DNA of 64,000 nucleotides from Frigidibacter sp. ROC022 (GTDB lineage Bacteria; Pseudomonadota; Alphaproteobacteria; Rhodobacterales; Rhodobacteraceae): the NCBI RefSeq assembly GCF_024723735.1, contig NZ_JANQDU010000002.1, forward strand, positions 821,001-885,000. The letters are read 5' to 3'. Under the pieces are notes generated by a model. It was given only the letters and a program-made list of their open reading frames with translations. It searched no databases and was not told the origin of the DNA. Every line of letters begins with the position of its first letter. The first letter of the stretch is position 1. Made by a program: the position numbers and the translations under genes. Positions 10,240 through 18,984 of this stretch are shown piece after piece.

Positions 10240-10602
10240 ATGTCCGAAGCGCCCAGCGACGATCCCCCGGCGGGCAGGCCCGCGAAGGCCAAGCGCCCGC
10301 AGCAGGTCTACACCCTTCTGGTCGAGGTCGGGCGCAGCCCCGGCGACGGCCTGCCCGAGGGCAGCACCGGCGCGGCGCTGCTGATCTATGCCTCGGGCGT
10401 GGACGAGGCCGAGGCGGTGCGGGAATCGGTGGCGATCCTGAAACAGGCCGAGCTTTCGCCGCTGGATGTCAGCGGCTACGGCACGCTTCAGGAACGGCTC
10501 GAAAGCGGCGAGGAAATCGGCCCCGAAGAGCGCGAGCTGATGGATCGGGCGCTCAGGGAAAACAGCGTCATCGTCGCCCAGATGACCCCCTTCACCAGCT
10601 AG
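10240..10602 (+). CDS. Conserved hypothetical protein downstream of dapD
   Basis: 120 residues, acidic and soluble, starting six bases after the dapD stop and so almost certainly cotranscribed. A disordered N-terminus (about 20 residues) precedes one small alpha/beta domain (VYTLLVEVG ... ALLIYASGVDEAEA ... ENSVIVAQM). I do not recognise a named family. The tight spacing suggests a link to DAP synthesis or simple cotranscription; nothing in the sequence indicates catalysis. Confidence 0.75.
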   Translation: MSEAPSDDPPAGRPAKAKRPQQVYTLLVEVGRSPGDGLPEGSTGAALLIYASGVDEAEAVRESVAILKQAELSPLDVSGYGTLQERLESGEEIGPEERELMDRALRENSVIVAQMTPFTS

Positions 10603-10631
10603 ACCCGCACCCGGTGCCGGTGAGTTCCCGG

Positions 10632-10676
10632 CCCATCTTTGGGTATGAAATACTCCCGCCGGAGGCTCCCGCCCTC
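10632..10676 (-). repeat. GAGTATTT intergenic repeat, divergent copy
   Basis: On the minus strand this stretch reads as a GC-rich arm, then GGCGGGAGTATTT, then CCCAAAGATG. It is a diverged copy of the element found better preserved at 19011-19074, 24998-25048 and 48186-48239. It lies in the 117-base gap between the convergent ends of the dapD operon and the Hint gene, where a transcription-ending role would make sense; no clear U-run follows. Confidence 0.5.
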
Positions 10677-10719
10677 TCGACCCGCGATTGCCCCCGGGGG
10701 CAGGGCGTGCCCGTGCCGT

Positions 10720-12288
10720 TCAGGCCGCCGAACGTCGTGCCGAGTAGAGCCGTGCCTCATAGGCCTTCAGTGACAGCCGCGCGGCGGGCGGGTAGCCATC
10801 GCCGGTGACCGGATCGAACTCGGGGAAGATCGAGCATATCTCGCGCAGCACTTCCGCCTCGTAGGCGTCCGAGGTCTGCGGGCCGGGCAGGAAGCTCTCG
10901 GTCTCGACCCCGTTCGAGATCACGATCTGATGCCGGTCGAAGAGGATGTGGACGTAATCCACCATGCCGCCGGAAATCTGCCGGATCGTCGATCCGTTGA
11001 CCAGGTCGCGCGCCGCGACCAGCACTTCGGCACTGCCGAACAGCATCTCGGCCAGCCCGTCGCGCATCAGCACCCGGTGCAGCGGAGAGACCCGCAGCCG
11101 GCCATGCGCGCCGAAGGTGCCGGGCGCGATCTCGATCGGGGCGTACCGACCCTCGGCCCGCATCCGCCGCTGGCCGATCCAGCGGACCGGCTGCGGCCCG
11201 TCGTCCACCGTCATCACCAGGTCCCCGGTGCTCAGGCCCTCGACCGGCCGCTCGCCTTCGGGGGTCAGGATCATGGTCCCGGCGACAAAGCAGGGCACCG
11301 TGTTCAGGGTCACGATGCCGACGTCGATATCGCCGGTGGTGCTGGCGATCTCGTAGGTGAAGTTCACCGTCTCGGCATCGCTGTCGGCATCGATCGTGAA
11401 GGTGCCGTCGGCGTTCAGCGTGACGGTCTGGCCGGAATTCAGCGTGACGGTCGATCCGGCGGTGACCGGAATGCCGTTGATATGGGTGATCGAAAGGGTG
11501 CCGGTGGTGTGGTTGATGTCGTTGGCCAGCGGGTCGATCGTGGTGGAGCCATCGACATACATGGTCACGTCGTCATGGATCGCCACCAGCGTCGATTGCA
11601 CCGAGTCGCCGGCGATTAGCAGGTTCGAATCGTAGTTCGAGTCCGACACGTCGGCGATGCCGATCCGGATCGAGTTCGTCTCGCCGGCGTTGACCGGGAT
11701 GGTCAGCGTCATCGTGACGGTGAACCCGTCCATCTCGGTGTTGTATTCGTCGTGGGTGTTGGAGACGTAGAGGTTCGAGTTGTCGGTGGCATTGACGCCG
11801 GTGACGCTGGCCTCGGTCACCGGATCGACGTAGTTGCCGTTGATCCAGACCCCGACGAAGTCGTTGTAGATGGAACTGGCGTATTCCGGATATTCCTCGG
11901 ACGAGAAGACGAAGCGGATCGTCAGCGTGTCATGCGTCGGGATGAAATCGACATCCAGATAGGCGGAGTCATAGGTATTCGCGCCGGCGGCCGAGTTGAA
12001 CGACCCGATGTTGTTCGATCCCCAGGTATTGGTGGAGGTGTTGGTGTGCTGGTTCGCGTCGCCCCTGGAGTTGGTGACGTCATAGACGCGACCCGTGGAC
12101 AGGATCACCCCGGTGTCGCCCGGCGTGAACCCGTCCGAGACACTGTCGCCGTCCGACCAGATGCCCGACGAGCGGTAGTCGCCGTTGTAGCTTGCCCCGG
12201 TCACGGTGGTGCCGTCGCCGAAGATCGTGTTCGCCATGCTCATCGCGGAGGCGTTGATGTTGATCGGTAGTTCGGTCGCTGAAACCAT
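10720..12288 (-). CDS. Choice-of-anchor L plus Hint-domain secreted protein
   Basis: 522 residues. Residues about 1-220 are an Asn/Asp/Thr-rich beta region with GVILSTGRV and FVFSSEEYPEY typical of choice-of-anchor L proteins. A VCBS/cadherin-like stretch of about 90 residues follows. From about residue 340 a Hint domain begins at PCFVAGT, continuing with TGDLVMT and SPLHRVLM. The Cys after Pro is the expected nucleophile and SPLHRV the conserved block-like motif, so self-cleavage or thioester chemistry is possible. No classical signal peptide is seen; secretion may be type I. It is antisense between dapD and dapE. The ATG at 12288 follows AAGGG. Confidence 0.85.
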   Translation of the reverse strand: MVSATELPININASAMSMANTIFGDGTTVTGASYNGDYRSSGIWSDGDSVSDGFTPGDTGVILSTGRVYDVTNSRGDANQHTNTSTNTWGSNNIGSFNSAAGANTYDSAYLDVDFIPTHDTLTIRFVFSSEEYPEYASSIYNDFVGVWINGNYVDPVTEASVTGVNATDNSNLYVSNTHDEYNTEMDGFTVTMTLTIPVNAGETNSIRIGIADVSDSNYDSNLLIAGDSVQSTLVAIHDDVTMYVDGSTTIDPLANDINHTTGTLSITHINGIPVTAGSTVTLNSGQTVTLNADGTFTIDADSDAETVNFTYEIASTTGDIDVGIVTLNTVPCFVAGTMILTPEGERPVEGLSTGDLVMTVDDGPQPVRWIGQRRMRAEGRYAPIEIAPGTFGAHGRLRVSPLHRVLMRDGLAEMLFGSAEVLVAARDLVNGSTIRQISGGMVDYVHILFDRHQIVISNGVETESFLPGPQTSDAYEAEVLREICSIFPEFDPVTGDGYPPAARLSLKAYEARLYSARRSAA

Positions 12289-12569
12289 GTCTGCCCTTGC
12301 CCCCCCCGCGCGCCGTGGCCGGCACAGGGACAAGCACCCGCCCCTTGCGAAAGGGGCGAAACCGACGGTCCTGATCCTGCTTCCCGGCTGTTGCGCCGGT
12401 TTCCCTGCCACGGGTCTTTGTTTTGACTTGATTTTGCCATGGATTCGAACGACTTGGCAAAGCCGCTGTAGCAACAGGCGAAAAGGGCGCCGGGGTTGTT
12501 CCCCTTTCGCCACAGCCGGTTGCAGCACCGGGACGCGACCGATAGGCAGGTCGCAGCAGTGAGGATGCC
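12289..12569. other. Divergent gap Hint gene/dapE with two strong hairpins
   Basis: 281 bases with no gene. Two inverted repeats stand out. One is at 12339-12358: CGCCCCTT, a GCGA loop, AAGGGGCG, perfect. The other is at 12478-12510: a 10-base arm GCGAAAAGGG pairs with CCCCTTTCGC with one mismatch. The first would be in the Hint-gene leader, the second in the dapE leader. An AT-richer centre (12415-12450, with TTGACT at 12423) is the likely promoter zone, but I cannot assign convincing -10 boxes. Confidence 0.5.
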
Positions 12570-13712
12570 ATGCCGACCGACCCGATTTCCCTGACCGCCC
12601 GCCTGATCCGCTGCCCCTCGGTCACCCCGGCCGAGGCCGGCGCCCTGGTGCTTCTGCAAGAGCTTCTCGGCGCCGCCGGGTTCGAGTGCCACCGGGTCGA
12701 TCGCGGCGAGACCTCGAACCTATTTGCCCGCTGGGGCCGGGCCGGGCATCCCCGGACCTTCGGCTTCAACGGCCATACCGATGTTGTGCCGGTCGGCGAT
12801 GCCGCAGCCTGGACCCACGATCCCTTCGGCGGCGAGATTCTGGACGGCTGGCTCTGGGGGCGGGGCGCGACCGACATGAAATCGGGCGTGGCCGCCTTTG
12901 TCGCGGCGGCGGTGGACTTCGTCACCGCCACGCCACCCGATGGCGCGGTGATCCTGACCATCACCGGCGACGAGGAAGGCCCCGGCACCGACGGCACGGT
13001 CGCCCTGCTGGACTGGATGCGCGAACGGCAGGAGCGGATGGCGGTCTGTCTGGTGGGAGAGCCGACCTGTCCCGAGACCTTCGGCGAGATGATGAAGATC
13101 GGCCGTCGCGGCTCGATGACCGCGCATATCGAGGCCCGCGGCGTGCAGGGCCATTCCGCCTATCCGCACCGCGCGAAGAACCCGGTCAGCGCCCTGGCGC
13201 GGCTGATCGACCGTCTGGCCAGCCATGAGCTGGACCGGGGCACCGAGCATTTCGATGCCTCGACCCTGGCGCCGGTGACCTTCGACGTCGGCAATCCGGC
13301 GACCAACGTGATTCCGGCGCTGGCCCGGGCCAGCGTGAACATCCGTTTCAACGATGCGCATGACTCGGCCGGGCTGTCCGGCTGGTTGCAGGCCGAGGCC
13401 GACCGGGTGCAGGCCGAAACCGGGGTCGCCTTCGCGATCCGGGTCCAGGTTTCGGGCGAGAGCTTCCTGACCCCGCCTGGCGAGCTTTCGGATCTGATCG
13501 GCCGGGCGGTGCAGGCCGAGACCGGCATCGCACCGGTGCTGTCCACGACCGGCGGCACCTCGGACGCGCGTTTCGTCAAGGATCACTGCCCGGTGGTCGA
13601 GTTCGGGCTGGTCGGCCAGACCATGCATCAGGTCGATGAGCGGGTCGAGGTTGCGCAGATCGCGGCTCTGAAAAGGGTCTATGAACGGGTTTTGCGCGAC
13701 TATTTCGCCTGA
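12570..13712 (+). CDS. dapE: Succinyl-diaminopimelate desuccinylase
   Basis: Di-zinc M20-family hydrolase releasing succinate from N-succinyl-LL-DAP on the way to lysine and peptidoglycan. 380 residues. Expected metal and catalytic residues are visible: H69 (GHTD), D102 (ATDMKSG), E135/E136 ([10 protein letters not shown]), E164 (GEPT) and a late His in [18 protein letters not shown] near the C-terminus is the substrate-binding loop. The ATG at 12570 follows GAGGA. Same strand as dapD but separated from it by the antisense Hint gene. Confidence 0.97.
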   Translation: MPTDPISLTARLIRCPSVTPAEAGALVLLQELLGAAGFECHRVDRGETSNLFARWGRAGHPRTFGFNGHTDVVPVGDAAAWTHDPFGGEILDGWLWGRGATDMKSGVAAFVAAAVDFVTATPPDGAVILTITGDEEGPGTDGTVALLDWMRERQERMAVCLVGEPTCPETFGEMMKIGRRGSMTAHIEARGVQGHSAYPHRAKNPVSALARLIDRLASHELDRGTEHFDASTLAPVTFDVGNPATNVIPALARASVNIRFNDAHDSAGLSGWLQAEADRVQAETGVAFAIRVQVSGESFLTPPGELSDLIGRAVQAETGIAPVLSTTGGTSDARFVKDHCPVVEFGLVGQTMHQVDERVEVAQIAALKRVYERVLRDYFA

Positions 13713-13790
13713 ACCGTGGCGCCGCCCGGCCCTGCGTCGGACCCGGCCAAGTGTCATGGCGCCGTCGCGCGCGGCGTGGTAAATCAGGGC

Positions 13791-16040
13791 ATGAACAGCA
13801 TTCCGACCAAAGCCCAGATCCTTGAATGGATCGCCGACCATCCCGGCCTGACCGCCAAGCGCGACATCGCCAAGGCCTTCGGGATCAAGGGTGCGGCCCG
13901 GATCGACCTGAAACGCCTCCTCAAGGAGCTGGAAGGCGAGGGCCAGCTGGAGCGCAAGCGCCACAGCTACCGCGACCCCGACAAGCTGCCGCCGGTGTCG
14001 ATTCTCCAGATCAAGGCGCCGGACAGAGATGGCGACATCTTCGCCAAGCCGCTGGAGTGGCAGGGCGAGGGGCCGGAACCGAAAGTGCTGATGGTCCTGC
14101 GCGCCAGCGATCCGGCGATCGGCGAGGGCGACCGGGTCCTGGCCCGGCTGGCCGAGGTCAAGGGCGAGGCGCATCACTACGAGGGCCGGGTGATCCGGCG
14201 CATCGGGGTGGCCGCGCACAAGGTGGTGGGGATTTTCCGCAAGGGCGCCGAGGGCGGGCGGATCGTTCCGATCGACAAGAAGTCGGACCGCGAATGGGCC
14301 GTGCCGCCGGGGGTCATGCACGGAGCCAGGGACGGCGAACTGGTCGAGGCCGAGCAGACCGGCCCGAAGGGCCGCATGGGCCTGCCGCAGGCGCGGATCA
14401 CCGAACGGCTCGGCGACCCTTCGGCACCCAAGGCCGTCAGCCTGATCGCCATCCATCAGCATGGCATCCCCGACGACTTTCCCGACGATGTGATCGCCGA
14501 GGCCGATGCCGCCAAGCCTGCCGGGCTGAAGGGCCGCGAGGACCTGCGCGACCTGCCGCTGATCACCATCGATCCCGCGGATGCCCGCGACCGCGACGAC
14601 GCGGTGCTCGCGCAGCCCGACGACGACCCGAAGAACAAGGGCGGGCATGTGATCTGGGTCGCGATTGCCGATGTGGCGCATTACGTCACCCCCGGTTCGG
14701 CGCTGGACCGCGAGGCCCGCAAACGCGGCAACTCGACGTATTTCCCCGACCGGGTGGTGCCGATGCTGCCGGACCGGCTGTCGGGCGATCTCTGCTCGCT
14801 GCACGAAGCGGTGCCGCGCGCGGTGCTGGCGGTGCGGATGCAGATCGACTCCAAGGGCCGCAAGCTGAGCCACAAGTTCGTGCGCGGCCTGATGCGCTCG
14901 GCGGCCTCGCTGAACTATGTCGAGGTGCAGGAGGCCCGCGACGGCAACCCGAACGACAAGTGCCGCCCCCTGCTGGAGACGGTCATCAACCCGCTCTACG
15001 AGGCCTACAACGCCCTGGCGGCGGCGCGGGCGGTGCGCCAGCCGCTGGAACTGGACCTGCCCGAGCGGCGGATCGTCCTGTCCGAGGACGGCCGCGTGAC
15101 CTCGGTCGATTTCAAGGATCGGCTCGACGCCCACAAGCTGATCGAGGAATTCATGGTGCTGGCCAATGTCGCCGCCGCCGAAGAGCTGGTCCGACTGAAG
15201 CAGCCGCTGCTGTTCCGGGTCCACGAGGAACCCTCGCCGGAGAAGCTCGAGGCGCTGCGCGAGGTCGCCCATGCCAGCGGCCTGGTGCTGGCCAAGGGCC
15301 AGGTTCTGCACACCAGCCATCTGAACCGGTTGCTGGCCCAGGCCGAAGGCACCGACCAGGACGAGCTGATCAACATCTCCACCCTGCGTTCGATGCAGCA
15401 GGCCTATTACGCGCCGCAGAACTTCGGCCATTTCGGGCTGGCCCTGAAGAACTATGCCCATTTCACCTCGCCGATCCGCCGCTATTCCGACCTGATCGTG
15501 CATCGGGCGCTGATCGCCGGGCATGGCTGGGGCAAGGATGGCCTGACCGCCGCCGACGAGGCGACGCTGGACGAGATCGGGCAGCATATCTCGGAAACCG
15601 AGCGGCGCAGCATGATGGCCGAGCGCGACACGACCGATCGCTATCTGGCGGCCTATCTGTCCGAGAGGGTGGGCACCGAGATGACCGGGCGGCTGTCCGG
15701 GGTGCAGCGGTTCGGCGCCTTCGTGCGGCTGGACGAGAGCGGCGCCGACGGATTGATCCCGGTGCGCTCGATCGGGCGCGAGTTCTTTCACTACGATGCC
15801 GACAGTCAGACCCTGATGGGGTCCGAGACCGGGCTGACGCTTGGCCTTGGTCAGCCGGTGACGGTGCGGCTGGTCGAAGCCTCGCCGGTGACAGGCGGGC
15901 TGATCCTGGAGCTTGTCGAGGTTGGCGGCAAGACGCTGCCGCGCGGCCCGCAGAGCAGCAAGCGCAGCGTTCGGCGCAAGGCGGCGGTGGCGCGGGGCAA
16001 GGCCGCCAAGACCAAGCGCAAGGTGACCCGCAAACGCTAG
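13791..16040 (+). CDS. rnr: Ribonuclease R
   Basis: Processive 3'-5' exoribonuclease that degrades structured RNA and takes part in rRNA and tmRNA quality control. 749 residues. An N-terminal winged-helix segment (about 1-65) and cold-shock domains precede the RNB catalytic domain with D261, D267, D269 and D270 in IDPADARDRDDAV. The S1 domain (about 620-700) is followed by a very basic Lys/Arg tail ending KRKVTRKR. The start at 13791 is preceded by CAGGG; upstream in-frame codons are not family-like. 78 bases after dapE. Confidence 0.97.
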   Translation: MNSIPTKAQILEWIADHPGLTAKRDIAKAFGIKGAARIDLKRLLKELEGEGQLERKRHSYRDPDKLPPVSILQIKAPDRDGDIFAKPLEWQGEGPEPKVLMVLRASDPAIGEGDRVLARLAEVKGEAHHYEGRVIRRIGVAAHKVVGIFRKGAEGGRIVPIDKKSDREWAVPPGVMHGARDGELVEAEQTGPKGRMGLPQARITERLGDPSAPKAVSLIAIHQHGIPDDFPDDVIAEADAAKPAGLKGREDLRDLPLITIDPADARDRDDAVLAQPDDDPKNKGGHVIWVAIADVAHYVTPGSALDREARKRGNSTYFPDRVVPMLPDRLSGDLCSLHEAVPRAVLAVRMQIDSKGRKLSHKFVRGLMRSAASLNYVEVQEARDGNPNDKCRPLLETVINPLYEAYNALAAARAVRQPLELDLPERRIVLSEDGRVTSVDFKDRLDAHKLIEEFMVLANVAAAEELVRLKQPLLFRVHEEPSPEKLEALREVAHASGLVLAKGQVLHTSHLNRLLAQAEGTDQDELINISTLRSMQQAYYAPQNFGHFGLALKNYAHFTSPIRRYSDLIVHRALIAGHGWGKDGLTAADEATLDEIGQHISETERRSMMAERDTTDRYLAAYLSERVGTEMTGRLSGVQRFGAFVRLDESGADGLIPVRSIGREFFHYDADSQTLMGSETGLTLGLGQPVTVRLVEASPVTGGLILELVEVGGKTLPRGPQSSKRSVRRKAAVARGKAAKTKRKVTRKR

Positions 16041-16133
16041 AGCCGGGCGGAGGATTGCCGGGGGCCGGAGGGCGGTTCTTTCGGGCGCATCGGTTTTTCG
16101 GTACTCTGCCGGAAGGACAGGCGGGCAGGTGTG

Positions 16134-17372
16134 ATGCGTGGCGCGAAATTCGGTGTCTATCTTGGGATTCTTGCGGGTCTGGCCGGCGGTGCCGGGGCCG
16201 AGAACCTGCCCCCGGCGGGGCCGGAAGTGAGCGGCGTGGAAGAGCCGACCGAGGCCGGGTTCCGGGCCTGGCTTGCTGCCTTCGAACCGCGCGCCCTGGC
16301 CGCCGGGATTTCGCAGGATACGCTGGATGCCGCCTTCGCCGATGTCTCGCTGAACCTGTCGGTGATCGACAAGGACCGCAACCAGAACGAATTCACCAAG
16401 CAGATCTGGGACTATCTCGACACCGCGGTGTCCGAGGCGCGGGTGCAGAACGGGCGCGCGGCGATGGAACGGCGGCGCGCGCTGCTGGACGAGATCGAAG
16501 CCCGCTACGGGGTCGAGGCCGAGGTCGTCGCGGCGATCTGGGGGCTGGAAAGCGCCTATGGCACCTTCCGCGGCAACATCCCGATCATCGAGGCGCTGGG
16601 CTCGCTGGCCTATGAGGGGCGCCGGGCCGGGTTCTTCGAGGCCGAACTGATCGCGGCGCTGAAAATCCTTCAGGCCGGGCATGTCCGGCTGGCGGACTTC
16701 AAGGGCTCCTGGGCGGGGGCGATGGGCCATACCCAGTTCATGCCGAGCTCGTTCTGGAAATTCGCCGAGGATCTGCGCGGCGACGGCAAGCGCGACATCT
16801 GGACCGACGACCCGACCGACGCCCTGGCCTCGGCCGCCGCCTATCTGGCGAAACATGGCTGGAAGAAGGGTCTGCCTTGGGGAATCGAGGTTACTCTGCC
16901 CATGGATTTCCCCTACGAGCAGTCGGGTGAGCGGATCAAGAAACCGGTCTCGGAATGGATGGCCCTGGGGGTGCGGGATGTCGATGGCCGGAAGATCCCG
17001 ATCGATGCGCCGGCCTCGGTCCTGCTGCCGGCGGGCTGGCAGGGCGCGGCCTTCCTGATCTTCGACAATTTCCACGTGATCGAGCGCTACAACACCGCCG
17101 ACGCCTATGTGATCGCTGTCGGCAGCCTCTCGGACCGGCTGCGCGGGGGGCCCCCGATCCGGCACGGCTGGCCGCGTCAGGACCGGGCGCTGAGCTTCGA
17201 GGAAAAGCGCGAGCTGCAGGCACTGCTGCTGGCCCGGGGCTTCGATCCGCAGGGGGTTGACGGGATCATGGGGCCGAACACCATCCAGGCGGTGCGCCTG
17301 TTCCAGAAATCCAAGGGGCTGGTGCCGGACGGCTATGCCTCGGTCGCGGTGCTGGAACTGCTGCGGCAATAG
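16134..17372 (+). CDS. MltB-type lytic murein transglycosylase (first copy)
   Basis: Cleaves the glycan strand of peptidoglycan with 1,6-anhydro product formation, in the periplasm. 412 residues: a signal peptide (cleavage near AGA-EN), an MltB-type SLT_2 domain with catalytic E139 in WGLESAYG and GAMGHTQFMPSSFW, and a C-terminal peptidoglycan-binding domain (about 345-412, GVDGIMGPNTIQAVRLFQ). A GTG three bases upstream is an alternative start. A second, diverged MltB-like gene is at 25089-26258. Lies between rnr and gpmI, same strand. Confidence 0.93.
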   Translation: MRGAKFGVYLGILAGLAGGAGAENLPPAGPEVSGVEEPTEAGFRAWLAAFEPRALAAGISQDTLDAAFADVSLNLSVIDKDRNQNEFTKQIWDYLDTAVSEARVQNGRAAMERRRALLDEIEARYGVEAEVVAAIWGLESAYGTFRGNIPIIEALGSLAYEGRRAGFFEAELIAALKILQAGHVRLADFKGSWAGAMGHTQFMPSSFWKFAEDLRGDGKRDIWTDDPTDALASAAAYLAKHGWKKGLPWGIEVTLPMDFPYEQSGERIKKPVSEWMALGVRDVDGRKIPIDAPASVLLPAGWQGAAFLIFDNFHVIERYNTADAYVIAVGSLSDRLRGGPPIRHGWPRQDRALSFEEKRELQALLLARGFDPQGVDGIMGPNTIQAVRLFQKSKGLVPDGYASVAVLELLRQ

Positions 17373-17441
17373 CATCCACCGGACCCGGTTCCATCGCGGC
17401 CGAGATGGGTCTAGAAGGGCGCGGTCTGGCAGGAGGACCCG

Positions 17442-18965
17442 ATGAGCGCTCCGAAACCCGTTGTCTTGTGCATTCTCGATGGTTGGGGGCTGCGCGAAGA
17501 CCGCACCGCCAATGCGCCGGCGCTGGCCGATACGCCGACCTTCGACCGAATCATGGCAACCTGCCCGCATGCGCAGCTGATCACCCATGGCCCCGATGTC
17601 GGGCTGCCGTCCGGGCAGATGGGCAATTCCGAGGTCGGCCACACCAATATCGGCGCCGGGCGGGTGGTGGCGATGGACCTCGGCCAGATCGACCTGGCGA
17701 TCGAGGACGGCAGCTTCTACCGCAACGAGGCGATCCGCGCCTTCGGAGACAAGGTCAAGGCGGCCGGGGGGCGGGCGCATCTGATGGGGGTGGTCTCGGA
17801 TGGCGGGGTGCACGGGCATTTCGTCCATATCGTCGCCGCCGCCCGGCTGCTTGCCGAGATGGGCGTGCCGCTGGTCGTCCATGCGATCACCGATGGCCGC
17901 GACGTGCCGCCGGGAACGGCAACCGGGTTCATGCGGCGGCTGATGCTCGAACTGCCGGTGGGGGCGGTGATCGGCAGCGTCACCGGGCGCTACTATGCGA
18001 TGGACCGCGATAACCGGTGGGAGCGGGTCCAGACCGCCTATGACGCGATGATCCGCGGCCAGAGCCCGCACCGGGCGCAGCAACCGGTCGAGGCGATCGA
18101 GGCCGCCTCCGCGCGTGGCGAAACCGACGAGTTCATCGCCGCCACGGTGATCGGCGACTATTCCGGGGCGCGGGATGGCGACGGGCTGTTCTGTCTCAAC
18201 TTCCGTGCCGACCGGGCCCGGGAAATCCTGCGTGCGGTGGGCGAGCCCGGCTTTGCCGAATTCGACACCGGAACGCGCCCGAAGTGGTCGGCGCTGCTGG
18301 GCATGGTCGATTATTCCGAGGCCCACAATGCCTATATGCAGGTCGCCTATCCCAAGCAGGTTCTGGTCAACACGATCGGCGAATGGGTGTCCAGGAAGGG
18401 GCTGCGCCAGTTCCGCCTGGCCGAGACCGAGAAATACCCCCATGTCACCTTCTTCCTCAACGGCGGCCGGGAAGAGCCCTATCCGGGCGAGGACCGGGCG
18501 ATGCCGAAATCGCCCAAGGTGGCGACCTACGACCTGCAACCGGAAATGTCGGCCGCCGAGGTCAGCGACCGCTTTGTCGAGGCGATCGAGGCCGGCTATG
18601 ACCTGATCGTGGTCAATTTCGCCAACCCCGACATGGTCGGCCACACCGGCGACCTCGAGGCCGCGATTGCCGCCTGCGAGGCGGTGGACAAGGGGCTGGG
18701 CCGGGCGGTGGCCGCGCTGGAAAAGGCCGGCGGCGCGCTGGTGCTGACCGCCGATCACGGCAATTGCGAAACCATGGTCGATCCCGAAACCGGCAAGCCG
18801 CATACCTCGCACACCACCAATCCGGTGCCGGTGGCGGTTCTGGGCGGACCGCCTGGCTGCAGCCTGCGCAACGGGCGCCTGGCCGATCTTGCGCCGACGC
18901 TTCTGGACCTGATGGGGCTGGACCTGCCGCCCGAGATGACCGGCCGGAGCCTGATCGTGCGATGA
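17442..18965 (+). CDS. gpmI: 2,3-bisphosphoglycerate-independent phosphoglycerate mutase
   Basis: Glycolytic/gluconeogenic interconversion of 3- and 2-phosphoglycerate, manganese-dependent, alkaline-phosphatase superfamily. 507 residues. D13 in ILDGWG and the catalytic S63 in GQMGNSEVGH are present, as are SDGGVHGH, TDGRDVPP and the C-terminal TADHGNCE metal ligands. The start at 17442 follows GGCAGGAGGACCCG. First gene of a gpmI-envC-ctpA-rppH run, an arrangement found in many alphaproteobacteria. Confidence 0.97.
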   Translation: MSAPKPVVLCILDGWGLREDRTANAPALADTPTFDRIMATCPHAQLITHGPDVGLPSGQMGNSEVGHTNIGAGRVVAMDLGQIDLAIEDGSFYRNEAIRAFGDKVKAAGGRAHLMGVVSDGGVHGHFVHIVAAARLLAEMGVPLVVHAITDGRDVPPGTATGFMRRLMLELPVGAVIGSVTGRYYAMDRDNRWERVQTAYDAMIRGQSPHRAQQPVEAIEAASARGETDEFIAATVIGDYSGARDGDGLFCLNFRADRAREILRAVGEPGFAEFDTGTRPKWSALLGMVDYSEAHNAYMQVAYPKQVLVNTIGEWVSRKGLRQFRLAETEKYPHVTFFLNGGREEPYPGEDRAMPKSPKVATYDLQPEMSAAEVSDRFVEAIEAGYDLIVVNFANPDMVGHTGDLEAAIAACEAVDKGLGRAVAALEKAGGALVLTADHGNCETMVDPETGKPHTSHTTNPVPVAVLGGPPGCSLRNGRLADLAPTLLDLMGLDLPPEMTGRSLIVR

Positions 18966-18984
18966 CTCGTCCGGGCCGATGATC

